From positions 124,001-188,000 of the forward strand of contig NZ_LGCL01000040.1 in the NCBI RefSeq assembly GCF_001306115.1: a stretch of 64,000 nt of DNA, read 5' to 3'. The stretch comes from Ornatilinea apprima. Its GTDB lineage: Bacteria; Chloroflexota; Anaerolineae; Anaerolineales; Anaerolineaceae. Below, one piece after another: positions 42,477-52,000 of this stretch. The first letter of the stretch is position 1, and each line of letters opens with the position of its first letter. Below the pieces are notes generated by a model. The model did not search any database and was not told the DNA's origin. It saw nothing but the letters and a program-made list of their open reading frames with translations. The position numbers and the translations under genes are program-made.

Positions 42477-42495
42477 TGCCGGCAAGAGCCGGCAT
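42476..42495. terminator. Hairpin between convergent genes
   Basis: Perfect 8-bp stem ATGCCGGC / GCCGGCAT with loop AAGA directly after the UPF0158 stop and just before the MFS stop from the other strand. T-runs are weak on both sides (ATTATTCTTC on the - strand), so it may act as a bidirectional but inefficient terminator. Confidence 0.6.
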
Positions 42496-42501
42496 CAAAT
42501 C

Positions 42502-43689
42502 TCAAATCACCACGGCCTGGTTTTTCTCGTTGGATGGTTGACGGCGAATTCCAACCAGACAAACCAGCAGCCCCAAGAGCAGGGAAACCGCGCCGCTGAA
42601 AAACGGATAGACAAGATTCAGATCATACAGGTAGCCCGCCCACAGCGGGCCAACGATGCGCCCCAGGCTGGTTGCGGCGCTGTTCATACCCATCACGGTC
42701 CCCTGGCGCTCACCCGCGAAACGGGAGATGTACCCATTCAACGCCGGGCCAACCAGCGCCAATGATAGGGAGAAGAATCCCAGCGCCAGTAGAATGGTCA
42801 GGAATTGTCCAGCCAGAGCGAAGAATAGAAAGCCAAGCGCTCCGCCAAAAAGGCCAACACGGATGAGAGGCAGTTCGCCAAAGCGGCGGCACAGCGGCCC
42901 GGTCAGCAGCCCTTGCACGAGAACCAGCACTCCTCCCATCACCATCCAGACGATACCAACCTGTTGGGTGTTAAATTGGAAGCGGTCAACCACATACAGG
43001 CCGGTGATGCCCTGAAAGCTGGTCAGGCCAAAACTCATGATGAAAATGGGCAGCAGCAGAATAGCTGCCGGGCTGGTGAATACCTGGCGTAGCTCCAGAC
43101 GGTTTACACGCGGTTTACGGCCGGATGGCGCCTGGGGAGCCTGTGATTCTGGCAAGATGAAAATTACCAGCAAAAAGGCCAGGAACGCCATGCCTGCGCC
43201 TATAAAAAAGGGCAACGCCAATGAGTCGGAAGAAAGCAATCCGCCCAGCAGTGGGCCGGCCACAACGCCTATGCCCATCGCCGCGCTGAGCTGCCCCATA
43301 CTCTGGCTGCGTTCTTCCTTAGGCGCGTGGTCGCCTATGTAGGCCATGGCAGTTGGCATGGTGGCCGAAGAAAGGATGCCTGAGAGCGAGCGCGCCAGAA
43401 AGAGCATCCACAATTGATCGGCCAGCCCAAACAAGAATAGGGTGATGGCATAGCCCAGAACGCCAATGGTCAGCACCGGTTTGCGCCCGATGCGATCCGA
43501 GAGCATTCCCCAGGCCGGGGCGCAGATCAACTGCATCAGCGAGTAGCTGGCCATCAGCCAACCCAATTCGCGTCCGCCAGCGCCCAGCTTTTCAATGTAG
43601 AAGGGCATGATTGGCATGACCATGCCGTAGCCGGTCATAACCACCAGTAAAGTAAAACTCAAAATCGTTGCAGGTTTTTTCATGTTCAT
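42502..43689 (-). CDS. MFS multidrug efflux transporter (TetA/Bmr-like)
   Basis: A 395-residue membrane protein with 12 predicted helices. The loop between helices 2 and 3 is GMLSDRIGRKPVL and helix 1 ends VMPIMPFYIEKLG, as in drug/H+ antiporters of the TetA/Bmr type. Start ATG at 43689 (another at 43683); the longer frame to 43737 is unlikely. It is third in a same-strand series after a TetR regulator and an antibiotic-phosphotransferase-like gene, 99 bases after the latter, so a common drug-response role is likely. Confidence 0.88.
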   Translation of the reverse strand: MNMKKPATILSFTLLVVMTGYGMVMPIMPFYIEKLGAGGRELGWLMASYSLMQLICAPAWGMLSDRIGRKPVLTIGVLGYAITLFLFGLADQLWMLFLARSLSGILSSATMPTAMAYIGDHAPKEERSQSMGQLSAAMGIGVVAGPLLGGLLSSDSLALPFFIGAGMAFLAFLLVIFILPESQAPQAPSGRKPRVNRLELRQVFTSPAAILLLPIFIMSFGLTSFQGITGLYVVDRFQFNTQQVGIVWMVMGGVLVLVQGLLTGPLCRRFGELPLIRVGLFGGALGFLFFALAGQFLTILLALGFFSLSLALVGPALNGYISRFAGERQGTVMGMNSAATSLGRIVGPLWAGYLYDLNLVYPFFSGAVSLLLGLLVCLVGIRRQPSNEKNQAVVI

Positions 43690-43788
43690 CTTTGATCTCG
43701 TTTTGGCGCGCGTCGAAGCAGACCGCGAGCCTGGCATGCGGCGCGCGCCTCAGTCATTCTATTTTCTTTGGTTCGCGGGACGGGTGAG

Positions 43789-46365
43789 CTACTCCTCCAG
43801 CGTTACGGTTCCGGCTGCGCCATCTACCGTGATCAGGCTTCCGGTTTGAATGGTGCGTGTCGCCGAGCGCACGGCCATGACAGCCGGAATACCATACTCG
43901 CGGGCCACAATGCTGCTGTGGCTGAGTGGACCACCGATGTCGGTAATCACGGCGGATGCCAGGCCAAAGAGCGGTGTCCAGGCCGGGGTAGTGGTTACAG
44001 CGACCAACACATCTCCGGGGCGAAGTTTATCAAAATCTTCGGGACTGTAGACCACGCAGGCCCTGGCTGTAACGGTTCCGCTGCTGGTGCCCACACCTTT
44101 CAGAACCGTTTTCCCGTTACGGGTTTCAGCCTCACCGCCGCCGATTAACTTGCGCCAGCCAGATTTTTCGGGCAGCATCACTGGCGGCATGGCCTTAAGG
44201 TACGTTTGCCATTTCTGCTTGCGCTCCGGAATGCGCTCGGAAAGATTCTCGACCGCCTGGTTTTGATCGACCGCGTGCACCAACTGCATGACTTCGTTTT
44301 CTTCCAGCCAGTAGATATCTTCAATTTTGTCCATCGCGCCGCGGGCAACAAAGCGGCTGCCCAACTCCGCGAACATGCGCCGCAGCAGCGGGTGGGCCAT
44401 GCCCATGTCGAAAATGCTGTCTTCTCGCATGGGGTTGGTTTCTTGCGCCCAGCGCAGCAAGCCTGTGAACCAGCCTTTCAATGGCCAGCCAGTGCGCGCC
44501 AGGACCGCGGCTGTGGCTTTCTCGCGTTTTTCGATGGCTTCTTGCTGGCGCTGGTAAGGATTACTGCCTTTTCCGCTCAGGAAGGATTTGAGGGCATCCA
44601 GCGTGGGGCCGGGTGTTTCCATCGGGGTGGAATTGGCGAAATCGAACTCATAAGCCGTGCGCCCATAATGATTAATGTGCTGTTGGAAGCGCTGTTTCCA
44701 TTCTTCCCAAGCCGGGGCATCCACTCCAGCAGGCTCGGCTGGCTGGCTCATTTTTGCGAGCAGCTCTGCTGTGGCGGTATTGGTGATCATTTCGGCCAGC
44801 ACAGGCGTTTGCTTCAGCCATTCGGCCAAATCGAACAGCGATTTCTCGGCGCGCAGCGAGGTGGTGTCTGAACCAACCAGAAAAACGGTTGCTTCCGGGT
44901 CAGTCTTGCGGCGAATCAGGCTGTTATAAAAGCGCGTGAAGAGCACTTCGCTGCTGGAAGCGGCTGGCAGGGTGGACTGGATATCGGTGAAGTAGACGCA
45001 GGACGCCCGGAAAATGGTGCGGATGGCATCCATTAACTCAGCGCAGGTCAGTTTTTTCAATTCCGCGTTTTCCCATTCGTCAACGATGGCAGCAAATTTC
45101 TGCCGGGCGGCCTGCCAGCGCGGCACGCTTCCGTGAAAAATAGGTCCGATTTGCGAAATGGACATTTTGGCGATGGTGAAAAAATCTTTCCCGCCCATGC
45201 GGATGCCGCCAAACACATAGCCGTTGAGCGGCACATAGAAGCCGTCTGTTCCGACCAGGTTGCGGGCGTTTTTCCCGATGACTCGGTCCCACATTTCGAA
45301 GGTAGCTTCATTGGCCAGATGCAAGCCAAGGGTGGCAAACAGGGGCGTTACCGGGCTGGGTGTGTGCTCGGCCAGGCTGCCACGCGCGTAGACGGCTTTT
45401 GGGTCGGGGGCTTTCCATTCCAGCGGTAAAACAGTGATCGGCCGCGCCTGGACGATGGCAAAGGTGTTCCCGGCCAGCGCCCATTCCACATCCATTGGCA
45501 TTCCATAGAACTGCTCAATTCTCACTGCCAGTTGCGTCAGGTCAGCGATTTGTTGCGGATTCAAGACCGCTTTATTCTGCTTTGCTTGGGGGACCGGTTG
45601 TTCTTCTGTCCCAGACGAAGTGCGCACCGTCATAACCTGCTTCTCGGCAATCTCACGCCGCACTACTTTACCGGACTGCTTGTTAATGGTCAGCGTGTCG
45701 GGGGTTACCGCGCCAGAGACCACCGCTTCGCCCAATCCCCAGGCGGCGTTGATCAGCAGCTCGTCGCGCTTGCCGTTGATGGGGTTGGCGGTAAAGAGGA
45801 TGCCGGCCGCGTCAGCAAAGATCAGTTCCTGCACGACCACCGCCAGGGCGACGGAATCCTGGTCAATGTTGTTATTGATGCGGTAACCGATTGCGCGCGG
45901 CGTCCACAGTGAGGCCCAGCATTTCTTTACCGCTTCCAGCACGGCGGCGGTGCCGCGGATATTCAAATAAGTTTCCTGCTGGCCTGCAAAAGAGGCGTCG
46001 GGCAGGTCTTCGGCGGTGGCAGAGGATCGCACTGCGACCGGGGCATCGTTCAGGGCGGCGTACGCCTGGCGAATAGCGTCTGCGATTTCCTGAGGCATGT
46101 GCCCGTCAATGAAGCGTTGGTTGATTTCTTGCGAGACCAGCTCCAACGAAGAGGGATCGGCCGCGTTTGCCTTTTGCAAAGCAGCCAGGATCGGAGCCTG
46201 TAGTTGGTTGGCGCTTACAAAATCGCGGTAAGCCTGTGTGGTTACATGAAAGCCGCCCGGCACTGGCAGACCGGCGTTGATCATGCGGGTGAGCGAACTG
46301 CCCTTACCGCCAGTGGTTTCAAGGTCGGCGCGGGCATCATTGAGTGAGAGAATGAGTGGTTTCAT
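43789..46365 (-). CDS. Rifampicin-phosphotransferase-like enzyme (ATP-grasp / middle domain / phospho-His domain)
   Basis: An 858-residue protein. Residues 1-310 are a PPDK-type ATP-binding domain (TGGKGSSLTRMINAGLPVP, VAVRSSATAEDLPDASFAGQ). About 315-760 is a middle substrate domain (AEHTPSPVTPLFATLG). The phosphohistidine domain at the C-terminus has His816 in GGPLSHSSIVAREYGIPAV. That order, with no PEP-binding barrel, is that of rifampicin phosphotransferase (about 867 residues), not of PEP synthase or PPDK. Such enzymes use ATP to put the beta-phosphate on a drug. The substrate is unknown. A TetR-type operator lies in the 5' leader, 19 bases before the ATG. Confidence 0.82.
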   Translation of the reverse strand: MKPLILSLNDARADLETTGGKGSSLTRMINAGLPVPGGFHVTTQAYRDFVSANQLQAPILAALQKANAADPSSLELVSQEINQRFIDGHMPQEIADAIRQAYAALNDAPVAVRSSATAEDLPDASFAGQQETYLNIRGTAAVLEAVKKCWASLWTPRAIGYRINNNIDQDSVALAVVVQELIFADAAGILFTANPINGKRDELLINAAWGLGEAVVSGAVTPDTLTINKQSGKVVRREIAEKQVMTVRTSSGTEEQPVPQAKQNKAVLNPQQIADLTQLAVRIEQFYGMPMDVEWALAGNTFAIVQARPITVLPLEWKAPDPKAVYARGSLAEHTPSPVTPLFATLGLHLANEATFEMWDRVIGKNARNLVGTDGFYVPLNGYVFGGIRMGGKDFFTIAKMSISQIGPIFHGSVPRWQAARQKFAAIVDEWENAELKKLTCAELMDAIRTIFRASCVYFTDIQSTLPAASSSEVLFTRFYNSLIRRKTDPEATVFLVGSDTTSLRAEKSLFDLAEWLKQTPVLAEMITNTATAELLAKMSQPAEPAGVDAPAWEEWKQRFQQHINHYGRTAYEFDFANSTPMETPGPTLDALKSFLSGKGSNPYQRQQEAIEKREKATAAVLARTGWPLKGWFTGLLRWAQETNPMREDSIFDMGMAHPLLRRMFAELGSRFVARGAMDKIEDIYWLEENEVMQLVHAVDQNQAVENLSERIPERKQKWQTYLKAMPPVMLPEKSGWRKLIGGGEAETRNGKTVLKGVGTSSGTVTARACVVYSPEDFDKLRPGDVLVAVTTTPAWTPLFGLASAVITDIGGPLSHSSIVAREYGIPAVMAVRSATRTIQTGSLITVDGAAGTVTLEE

Positions 46366-46383
46366 ATTCCTGTTCCTTCTTAG

Positions 46384-46400
46384 AGCGAATGATAGTCGCT
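46384..46400. promoter_or_regulatory. TetR-type operator (copy 1, before the phosphotransferase gene)
   Basis: A 17-base palindrome, AGCGAATGATAGTCGCT (extendable by one pair to 46383-46401), matching the two copies upstream of the TetR gene. It lies between the TetR stop and the phosphotransferase start. Confidence 0.7.
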
Positions 46401-46417
46401 CTTATCTATAAAAAAAA

Positions 46418-47011
46418 TTAAGCCTGAATACCCTTTAGAATGATATCCATGGAGACATCCAGCATTTCTTCGGGCGTGCCGGTGGGGCGGGTGGTGAAAG
46501 CCACCGGGGTCATGGTGCCCAGAATGATGCGCATGGCCAATACCGGATCGATGGGGCGGAAGCTGCCTTCCTGGATGCCTTTTTCAATCATGCGGCAGAT
46601 CAGATCCTGGTAGGCGTGGCGACTGGCCGCCATGCGCTGCTGGCTTTCCAGACCCAGGCGTTGGGCTTCGATGGTCAGGCGCATGTAGAGCTGTTTGTTT
46701 TCCAACAGGTAAGCCAGGTGCTTTTGCATCACGCGGCGCAATTTTTCAAAGGCGGTGATGGGCAGTTGGTCAATTTCCTGAGCGCTTTGAGTGATCGTCT
46801 GGATCTCATCTTCAAAATAGGAGATCAGGATGTCGTCTTTTGTGGCGAAGTAATCATACAGCGTGGACTTACCAGTACCGGCGGCTTCGGCAATCTCGCG
46901 CATGGAAGTCTCGTTAAATCCTTTTTTTAAGATGAGCTGAATGGCCACCTGGGCAATTTCCTTGCGGCGGCGGGCCTGTTCTTCTTCGGTCAGTGGTATT
47001 CCTTTTGGCAT
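46418..47011 (-). CDS. TetR-family transcription repressor
   Basis: A 197-residue regulator. The N-terminal HTH reads AIQLILKKGFNETSMREIAE then AGTGKSTLYDYFATKDDIL. The C-terminal helical part forms the ligand pocket and dimer. AAGGA lies 9 bases before the ATG. Two 17-bp palindromes sit 21-63 bases upstream of its start and a third stands before the next gene. It therefore probably represses itself and the phosphotransferase and efflux genes, releasing them when a drug-like ligand binds (inference). Confidence 0.92.
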   Translation of the reverse strand: MPKGIPLTEEEQARRRKEIAQVAIQLILKKGFNETSMREIAEAAGTGKSTLYDYFATKDDILISYFEDEIQTITQSAQEIDQLPITAFEKLRRVMQKHLAYLLENKQLYMRLTIEAQRLGLESQQRMAASRHAYQDLICRMIEKGIQEGSFRPIDPVLAMRIILGTMTPVAFTTRPTGTPEEMLDVSMDIILKGIQA

Positions 47012-47031
47012 TTTTTTGTCCTTGAATTATT

Positions 47032-47048
47032 AGCGAACGTTGGTTGCT
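47032..47048. promoter_or_regulatory. TetR-type operator (copy 2)
   Basis: AGCGAACGTTGGTTGCT, 21 bases before the TetR ATG; differs from a perfect dyad at one position per arm. Centres of copies 2 and 3 are 26 bases apart. Confidence 0.7.
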
Positions 47049-47057
47049 TATTATTAT

Positions 47058-47074
47058 AGCGACTATTGGTCGCT
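47058..47074. promoter_or_regulatory. TetR-type operator (copy 3)
   Basis: AGCGACTATTGGTCGCT, a clean AGCGA/TCGCT dyad. Shared pattern of the three copies: AGCGA, seven bases rich in T-A with RG near the end, then TYGCT. Confidence 0.75.
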
Positions 47075-47246
47075 TGTCAAGAGGCAATTTTGACTCAATT
47101 CCATGATTCTTAAGAACCAATCCGCACAGACGCGAGGTTGTTGATTTGATGTTTGATTATGATCAATGCCACCAACAAGGTGGGGCGTGCGATGGGAATC
47201 ATATATAATATCTAAGGAAATACTGAGTACAGATTGGGATGCGTGA

Positions 47247-48332
47247 TTGAAATCACTCCACATTATCGATCATTTCTGCTTGGGGGGCGCACAGCGCATT
47301 GTTAAAGGCATTATCGATGTGATTCCTTCTGCGCAGCTGTTGCCGCTGCACAAAAAAGGTGGTGATCACAAACAGTTTTCCGTCCCAGCCCATCGCTATC
47401 TCTCCAAGCCAACGAACAACCTGCTTCTCCAGTTATTTCACTTGTTACAGGTTCCCCATCAGATCCGCAAAAACCAAATCCAAATTATCCACTGCCATCT
47501 GCATTACAGTTGGATGTTTGGTTTATGGCTCTTTTTTGTGCTCAGAAGCAAAACTGACCTCACGCTGTTTTTCCATGAGCACGATTCCATTCTGCTAACC
47601 CGCTGGTATTATCCCTTTCTGGTGCGCTGGCTTAACCGGTACGGACGCTTTATCGCCGTATCAAAGTTTATTCAGGACAGGATCAATGCCTGCGGTGTGC
47701 CAATAGAGAAAGTCCATCTGGTTCGCAATTATGTCGATTTGAGCTGTTTTCAACCCGCAGAGCGAGAGGCCGGAGCCGTGTTTGGGATCGAATCGCGCTG
47801 GCTGGAAAACCGCAAACGCATTGGGTTTGCTGGAAGGTTGGTGGGGTACAAAGGCTGGCGAACCGTTCTCGACCTGGCTGGCAGGCTGCCGGAGGCTTGT
47901 TTTTTGGTCGCCGGCGACGGTACAGATGCCCCCACAGTAGCCAGAGAAATTCGCCAAAGGGGGCTGCAGGAGCGCGTTTTTTTGTTGGGATATATCTCCA
48001 ACATGGATGTGTTTTATCATCAGGTGGATGTGCTTATCATCCCTTCTATCCGGGAGGCGTTTGGCCTGGTGCAGTTGGAGGCGCAGGCCTGCGGTGTGCC
48101 GGTGGTGATCTTCGACAGTGAGGCAGCCCAAGAGATTCACGGGGATCAGTCTTCCATTCTGGTGCCCCAGGGCGACGTGGAAATGCTGGCCGGAAAAGTG
48201 CAAGCGCTATTGGAGCAGTCGGATTTATATGCGAAATATGTGGAAAAGGGGCTGGCCAATGCCCGTTTATATGATCTTGATGATTATTCGGAGCAGCTTA
48301 ACCACATTTACCAGGCTGCTCTCAAGCCCTAG
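47247..48332 (+). CDS. GT4-family glycosyltransferase
   Basis: A 361-residue GT-B enzyme that adds a sugar in cell-surface polysaccharide assembly. The N-terminal acceptor domain starts LHIIDHFCLGGAQRIVKGI. The C-terminal donor domain (about 190-330) has GFAGRLVGYKGWRTVL, and the EX7E motif is in SIREAFGLVQLEAQACG. The start is TTG at 47247; an in-frame stop lies immediately upstream. It is followed after 12 bases by a pyruvyltransferase-family gene, so the two form an operon. Donor and acceptor sugars are unknown. Confidence 0.88.
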   Translation: MKSLHIIDHFCLGGAQRIVKGIIDVIPSAQLLPLHKKGGDHKQFSVPAHRYLSKPTNNLLLQLFHLLQVPHQIRKNQIQIIHCHLHYSWMFGLWLFFVLRSKTDLTLFFHEHDSILLTRWYYPFLVRWLNRYGRFIAVSKFIQDRINACGVPIEKVHLVRNYVDLSCFQPAEREAGAVFGIESRWLENRKRIGFAGRLVGYKGWRTVLDLAGRLPEACFLVAGDGTDAPTVAREIRQRGLQERVFLLGYISNMDVFYHQVDVLIIPSIREAFGLVQLEAQACGVPVVIFDSEAAQEIHGDQSSILVPQGDVEMLAGKVQALLEQSDLYAKYVEKGLANARLYDLDDYSEQLNHIYQAALKP

Positions 48333-48344
48333 GGTGAAAACTTG

Positions 48345-49517
48345 ATGAAGCGCCTGGCAATTTGTGGAGAAATATACAGCGCCAACGTGGGGGACCGCGC
48401 CATCCATGACAGTCTGCACTACCTGTTGAAGCGGCTGGACCCAAGTATTGAAATCATCCCCATCGATTTAAGCGGGCGAATCTCATCGAGCGGTGCAACG
48501 GAACGCGTTGGCCTGAACCAGCGTGTAGCGCTTCTGGCTGCGCTACCCATTTTCTACCCTGCATTAATGATGCTCAATATCGCCTCTCAACAGGTGAAAA
48601 GATTGCGCGGACAGCGCTCCCAATGGCGGCAAAGGCTTGAGACTGCGGATCTGCTGGTTGTGGGTGGTGGTCAATTATTGATGGATGATGCTTTAAATTT
48701 CCCATTAAAAATCTCCTCCCTAATACATGTTGCGCAATCCCTCAACTTGCCGTTCTCCTTCAGCGCCTGTGGAGTGGGTTCTAACCACACCTGGCTGGGT
48801 AGAAGACTGCTGTGCGATGCGCTGGTTGGGGCGCAGTCGATCAGCTTGCGCGACCACCTTTCTCAGAATCGATTAAAAATGTTATGCCCTGGGCTGGCCA
48901 GCCAGGTTACCATGGACCCGGCAATTTGGGCAGGAGATGTTTATCCCTTCGCACCAGCCGGGCGGAATACCGGCTGTATCGGGTTAGGGGTTATCAACCG
49001 GAATGAAGCCAACCTGCACCTGCCGCGCGAACAGCGCTTTTCTAAACACGCTTGGGACCAATTATGGATCGATTTAGTCGGCGAGTTGGCCGCAAATAAC
49101 CGGCAGGTGGAATTATTTACCACTGGCAGCCCGGTTGATGATCTCTTCGCGCAAGCGCTGTTCGCGCACGCTCAGGGGCGGGGCTGGGCGCAGGTGAGCC
49201 TGGCGACGCGTCCTGTAAATCCCCAGCAGCTGCTGACATCGCTGCGGGATTATTCGGTGGTGGTCGCTGCCCGGCTTCATGCGGCCATCCTGGCGAACGC
49301 CATCGGAATCTCGACCATCGGCCTGAGCTGGGACACTAAGGTACAGACCTATTACTCTGAAAGCGACCGGCCAGAGCTGTGCTTTGATTTGAACCAACTC
49401 TCTATTCAGCAAGTCAGCCAGGCTGTTCTGGAAACGAGGGGACAACCTTTTCCTCGCGAAAAGCTGGAAGAATTGAAACAACGCGCGCTGACAAACGCGC
49501 ACCTTATTCTTGGGTGA
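48345..49517 (+). CDS. Polysaccharide pyruvyl transferase family protein
   Basis: A 390-residue protein of the PF04230 family, which adds ketal-linked pyruvate to polysaccharide sugars. Signatures: CGEIYSANVGDRAIHDSL near the start, LLVVGGGQLLMDDALNFPLK, and the later VVAARLHAAILANAIGISTI. AGGGTGA precedes the ATG at 48345 (an in-frame TTG at 48342 is the alternative). It is the second gene of the operon with the glycosyltransferase. Its stop is 14 bases from the end of the convergent PP-loop gene. Confidence 0.88.
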   Translation: MKRLAICGEIYSANVGDRAIHDSLHYLLKRLDPSIEIIPIDLSGRISSSGATERVGLNQRVALLAALPIFYPALMMLNIASQQVKRLRGQRSQWRQRLETADLLVVGGGQLLMDDALNFPLKISSLIHVAQSLNLPFSFSACGVGSNHTWLGRRLLCDALVGAQSISLRDHLSQNRLKMLCPGLASQVTMDPAIWAGDVYPFAPAGRNTGCIGLGVINRNEANLHLPREQRFSKHAWDQLWIDLVGELAANNRQVELFTTGSPVDDLFAQALFAHAQGRGWAQVSLATRPVNPQQLLTSLRDYSVVVAARLHAAILANAIGISTIGLSWDTKVQTYYSESDRPELCFDLNQLSIQQVSQAVLETRGQPFPREKLEELKQRALTNAHLILG

Positions 49518-49531
49518 TGAGGAAATGCGGA

Positions 49532-50761
49532 TCACATCCCGGGTGGTAAGAAATCGGGGTTAAAAAGGTCTTGCTGGTAAGGGAATTTTTGTGCCTTGAG
49601 GAACTTGAATAACCAGCGGGGTATCCGTCTGTAAATCCAATTGCGAATTCTTCCTTTAATATGTGCCACTTGTAAAGGAAAGATGTATTGGTGTTTTGCC
49701 TGCGAGCGGGCAAACTGAATTGTCTGCAGCACCCACACTTCTCCAAATTCATAATGGGGCGTCCAGCGGAAAATATCATGTATTCCAAAAGGCTGTTTGA
49801 AGGTCTTAAAGGCCGGTAAAGTGCCACAAATTTCCAACATGGTCATGGTGCGAATGCACTTCTCACATTTAGAACAATTATTAACTGCGAAACGATACTT
49901 CTCATCCACGCAAACGCGCAAAAATTGTTGAGCAGGTTCCCAGTTGGAAATGGCTGCCACTTTCTCCACTCGTGAAGAAGTCGCGCCATGATGAATAATC
50001 TTCAGGGTTTCTGTTGAAAGCAGGTGATCAACCATTGGGGAAATCCCCCTGGGGATTAATTCATCGAGCGAATAAGAAGAAGGCACCACCAGATTGGCTA
50101 TCCATCCGTCCAGCGCCAGACCGGCCCCGAAGATCACCCCCGCGTGAGCAATGCCCCATTTCAGCAACCCGGAAGAAAAATAATGAAGGTTGGTAGCACA
50201 CGAGATCAGCTCAATCCCCAATGGAGTGAGGTGTCTCTCAAAAATCTGCAGACTCTCCAGATAGCTGGCCTGGTTCTGAAAGGGAATATCGAGGCCGTGG
50301 ATGAACAGCGCGCCACGAACCTGGTATGCCAGGTCTGTCTGATACTCTGGAAGGTGAGACACCAGGGAATGGGAAGAATCGACCCCACCTGAAAAAAGGG
50401 TTACCAGATTTTTCCCTGCCCGCTGTGCTGGTAAAGGTTGCAGGTCGTTGGCAATGATATTCACCAAACGCATTTGGTTTGGAATCCAGTATGCCATCAC
50501 CTGCTGATACTCTCGCATGCCGTTCAAGAGGCGCGGCGAAAGAGAGCCTTGAATGGTAAGGTCTTCACCCAGGACCTGCGCCAGTGGAAGCAGGCTCACC
50601 GCGAATGGGTCCGCGCGCCCGCTGACGAACGGCGCGTATTTTTCCGGAAAGCTGAACCAGGCGATGTCCGGTTTATTCAAGGGGCGATGATCATAGCTGA
50701 TACGCGCCGAAACAATTACCCGGCCATCATTCGTGTGGATTTCTGGTGTTGAAATAATCAT
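49532..50761 (-). CDS. PP-loop ATPase-like protein A, polysaccharide cluster, function unknown
   Basis: A 409-residue protein with SGGVDS at 124-129, the pyrophosphate-binding loop of the PP-loop (alpha-hydrolase/ATP pyrophosphatase) superfamily, which adenylates substrates. Near residue 296 is a metal-type motif CSKCEKC (Cys296, 299, 302), with another Cys at 284, reminiscent of QueC or sugar amidotransferases, although the rest does not match either clearly. The N-terminal 110 residues are an unassigned beta-rich domain. Its start overlaps the stop of paralogue B by four bases (ATGA). Last gene of the flippase operon. A role in modifying the exported glycan is inferred from position only. 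Confidence 0.75.
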   Translation of the reverse strand: MIISTPEIHTNDGRVIVSARISYDHRPLNKPDIAWFSFPEKYAPFVSGRADPFAVSLLPLAQVLGEDLTIQGSLSPRLLNGMREYQQVMAYWIPNQMRLVNIIANDLQPLPAQRAGKNLVTLFSGGVDSSHSLVSHLPEYQTDLAYQVRGALFIHGLDIPFQNQASYLESLQIFERHLTPLGIELISCATNLHYFSSGLLKWGIAHAGVIFGAGLALDGWIANLVVPSSYSLDELIPRGISPMVDHLLSTETLKIIHHGATSSRVEKVAAISNWEPAQQFLRVCVDEKYRFAVNNCSKCEKCIRTMTMLEICGTLPAFKTFKQPFGIHDIFRWTPHYEFGEVWVLQTIQFARSQAKHQYIFPLQVAHIKGRIRNWIYRRIPRWLFKFLKAQKFPYQQDLFNPDFLPPGM

Positions 50762-51996
50762 TCTGCCAGGTTCTCCGGAATGTCAGGATTCTGAACGAAC
50801 GTATTTTCAGGGTCATTTTCATCGGTCACGCAAAAAACCGATTTCTTTATCCAGTTAGGTGAATATTTGCGAGCCAGGCGGAGCGGAGTGCCCACCAATA
50901 TGCCCAGCAAGATGCCGGGGAGCAGCTCTTTACGCTGCTTCCAGGCATACTCAAGGTAATCTTTTTCCCCCCGAAACCCAATTTCCATCTGGCTGCCCCA
51001 CAGGATAAGGTCTTTGAACTTGAAGGGGGATTTCAATGTAGTGAATTTCTCCAGTCGGCCGATGACATTTAAGTCCATGCGGGTGCGTAAGCACTTGCTG
51101 CAGTAGCAACAATTCATATCCGTGTCATCATGCCAATCCAAACACACTCGCAAATTGTTTTGCGCAGGTTTCCAATCGGAGATGGCTTGTGTTTTCGCAA
51201 AACGAGTGAAAGCGCCGCCATGTGTAATCACTTCAAAAGATTCTGTGGCAACCAAGTAAGTCGTCATGGGGCCGGCAGCCGCGTCTTTGTAACGTTCATA
51301 CATCCTGCCAGATGGGATTACCATACCGGCCAGAATCGGGCTTATCCCCAGCGCCGCTCCGACCAAAGGCGCCTCAAGAAGCAGATTGAATGGAATTCGA
51401 TTTGCCGCAAAGCGCATCAGATTCGTACGCACGGGAATCCATTCTAAATTGAGCTCTTGCGCCAATGTGGCATATCTTTCTGCCAGATATTCAAATTTTC
51501 GCTGATATGCAAGGGGTAGATCAGGCGACCCTTGCAAAAACAGAGCGTATTTCAGCGGCCACTGCGGGCTTTTCAAGGAAGGGGTCAACATCTGTTGAAT
51601 GGTAAAGAACGAATTGACTCCACCTGAGAAAGTGGTTGCATAACCTGCACTGAACTGGTTTGCAGGCGGTGGGGTTAGATTCTCTGCATGGATGCCTACT
51701 TTTTGGAGCAACTGCGGCTGCCAATGGTAAAAAACCCGTTGATATTCACTCAAATTGTAGATTAATCGCGGTGACGCCTCTCCCCGGCATTCCACGTCCT
51801 CACCCAGGGCCATTGCCACCAGCACCAACGCTGCTAGAGGACTGTCAGCGCGGGTGGAGAGGGCATGCGCGTAGGCTTGTGGGTAACTGAACCAGATAGA
51901 ATCGGGAAATCCTGGATTCGGTGCGCGGGTCTCCACGCGCGCTTGCATGCGAACTTCTGAACCAGCAGGGACAATTTCGGGTTGGTGAATGATCAT
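50758..51996 (-). CDS. PP-loop ATPase-like protein B (degenerate loop), paralogue of A
   Basis: A 412-residue paralogue of the next gene with the same layout: a similar N-terminus (Asn/Pro-rich, then IWFSYPQAYA), loop SGGVNS at the same place (124-129) and Cys residues at 285, 296, 299 and 302 (CCYCSKC). The loop Asp128 of protein A is Asn here, so ATP hydrolysis may be lost. It starts 4 bases after the flippase stop and overlaps protein A, which suggests a complex of an active and an inactive subunit. No established function. Confidence 0.75.
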   Translation of the reverse strand: MIIHQPEIVPAGSEVRMQARVETRAPNPGFPDSIWFSYPQAYAHALSTRADSPLAALVLVAMALGEDVECRGEASPRLIYNLSEYQRVFYHWQPQLLQKVGIHAENLTPPPANQFSAGYATTFSGGVNSFFTIQQMLTPSLKSPQWPLKYALFLQGSPDLPLAYQRKFEYLAERYATLAQELNLEWIPVRTNLMRFAANRIPFNLLLEAPLVGAALGISPILAGMVIPSGRMYERYKDAAAGPMTTYLVATESFEVITHGGAFTRFAKTQAISDWKPAQNNLRVCLDWHDDTDMNCCYCSKCLRTRMDLNVIGRLEKFTTLKSPFKFKDLILWGSQMEIGFRGEKDYLEYAWKQRKELLPGILLGILVGTPLRLARKYSPNWIKKSVFCVTDENDPENTFVQNPDIPENLAE

Positions 51997-52000
51997 ACGC

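Noticed and set aside
43789..46365. PEP synthase or pyruvate phosphate dikinase
   Set aside because: The phospho-His domain is at the C-terminus and the PEP/pyruvate-binding barrel is missing; the order is that of rifampicin phosphotransferase.
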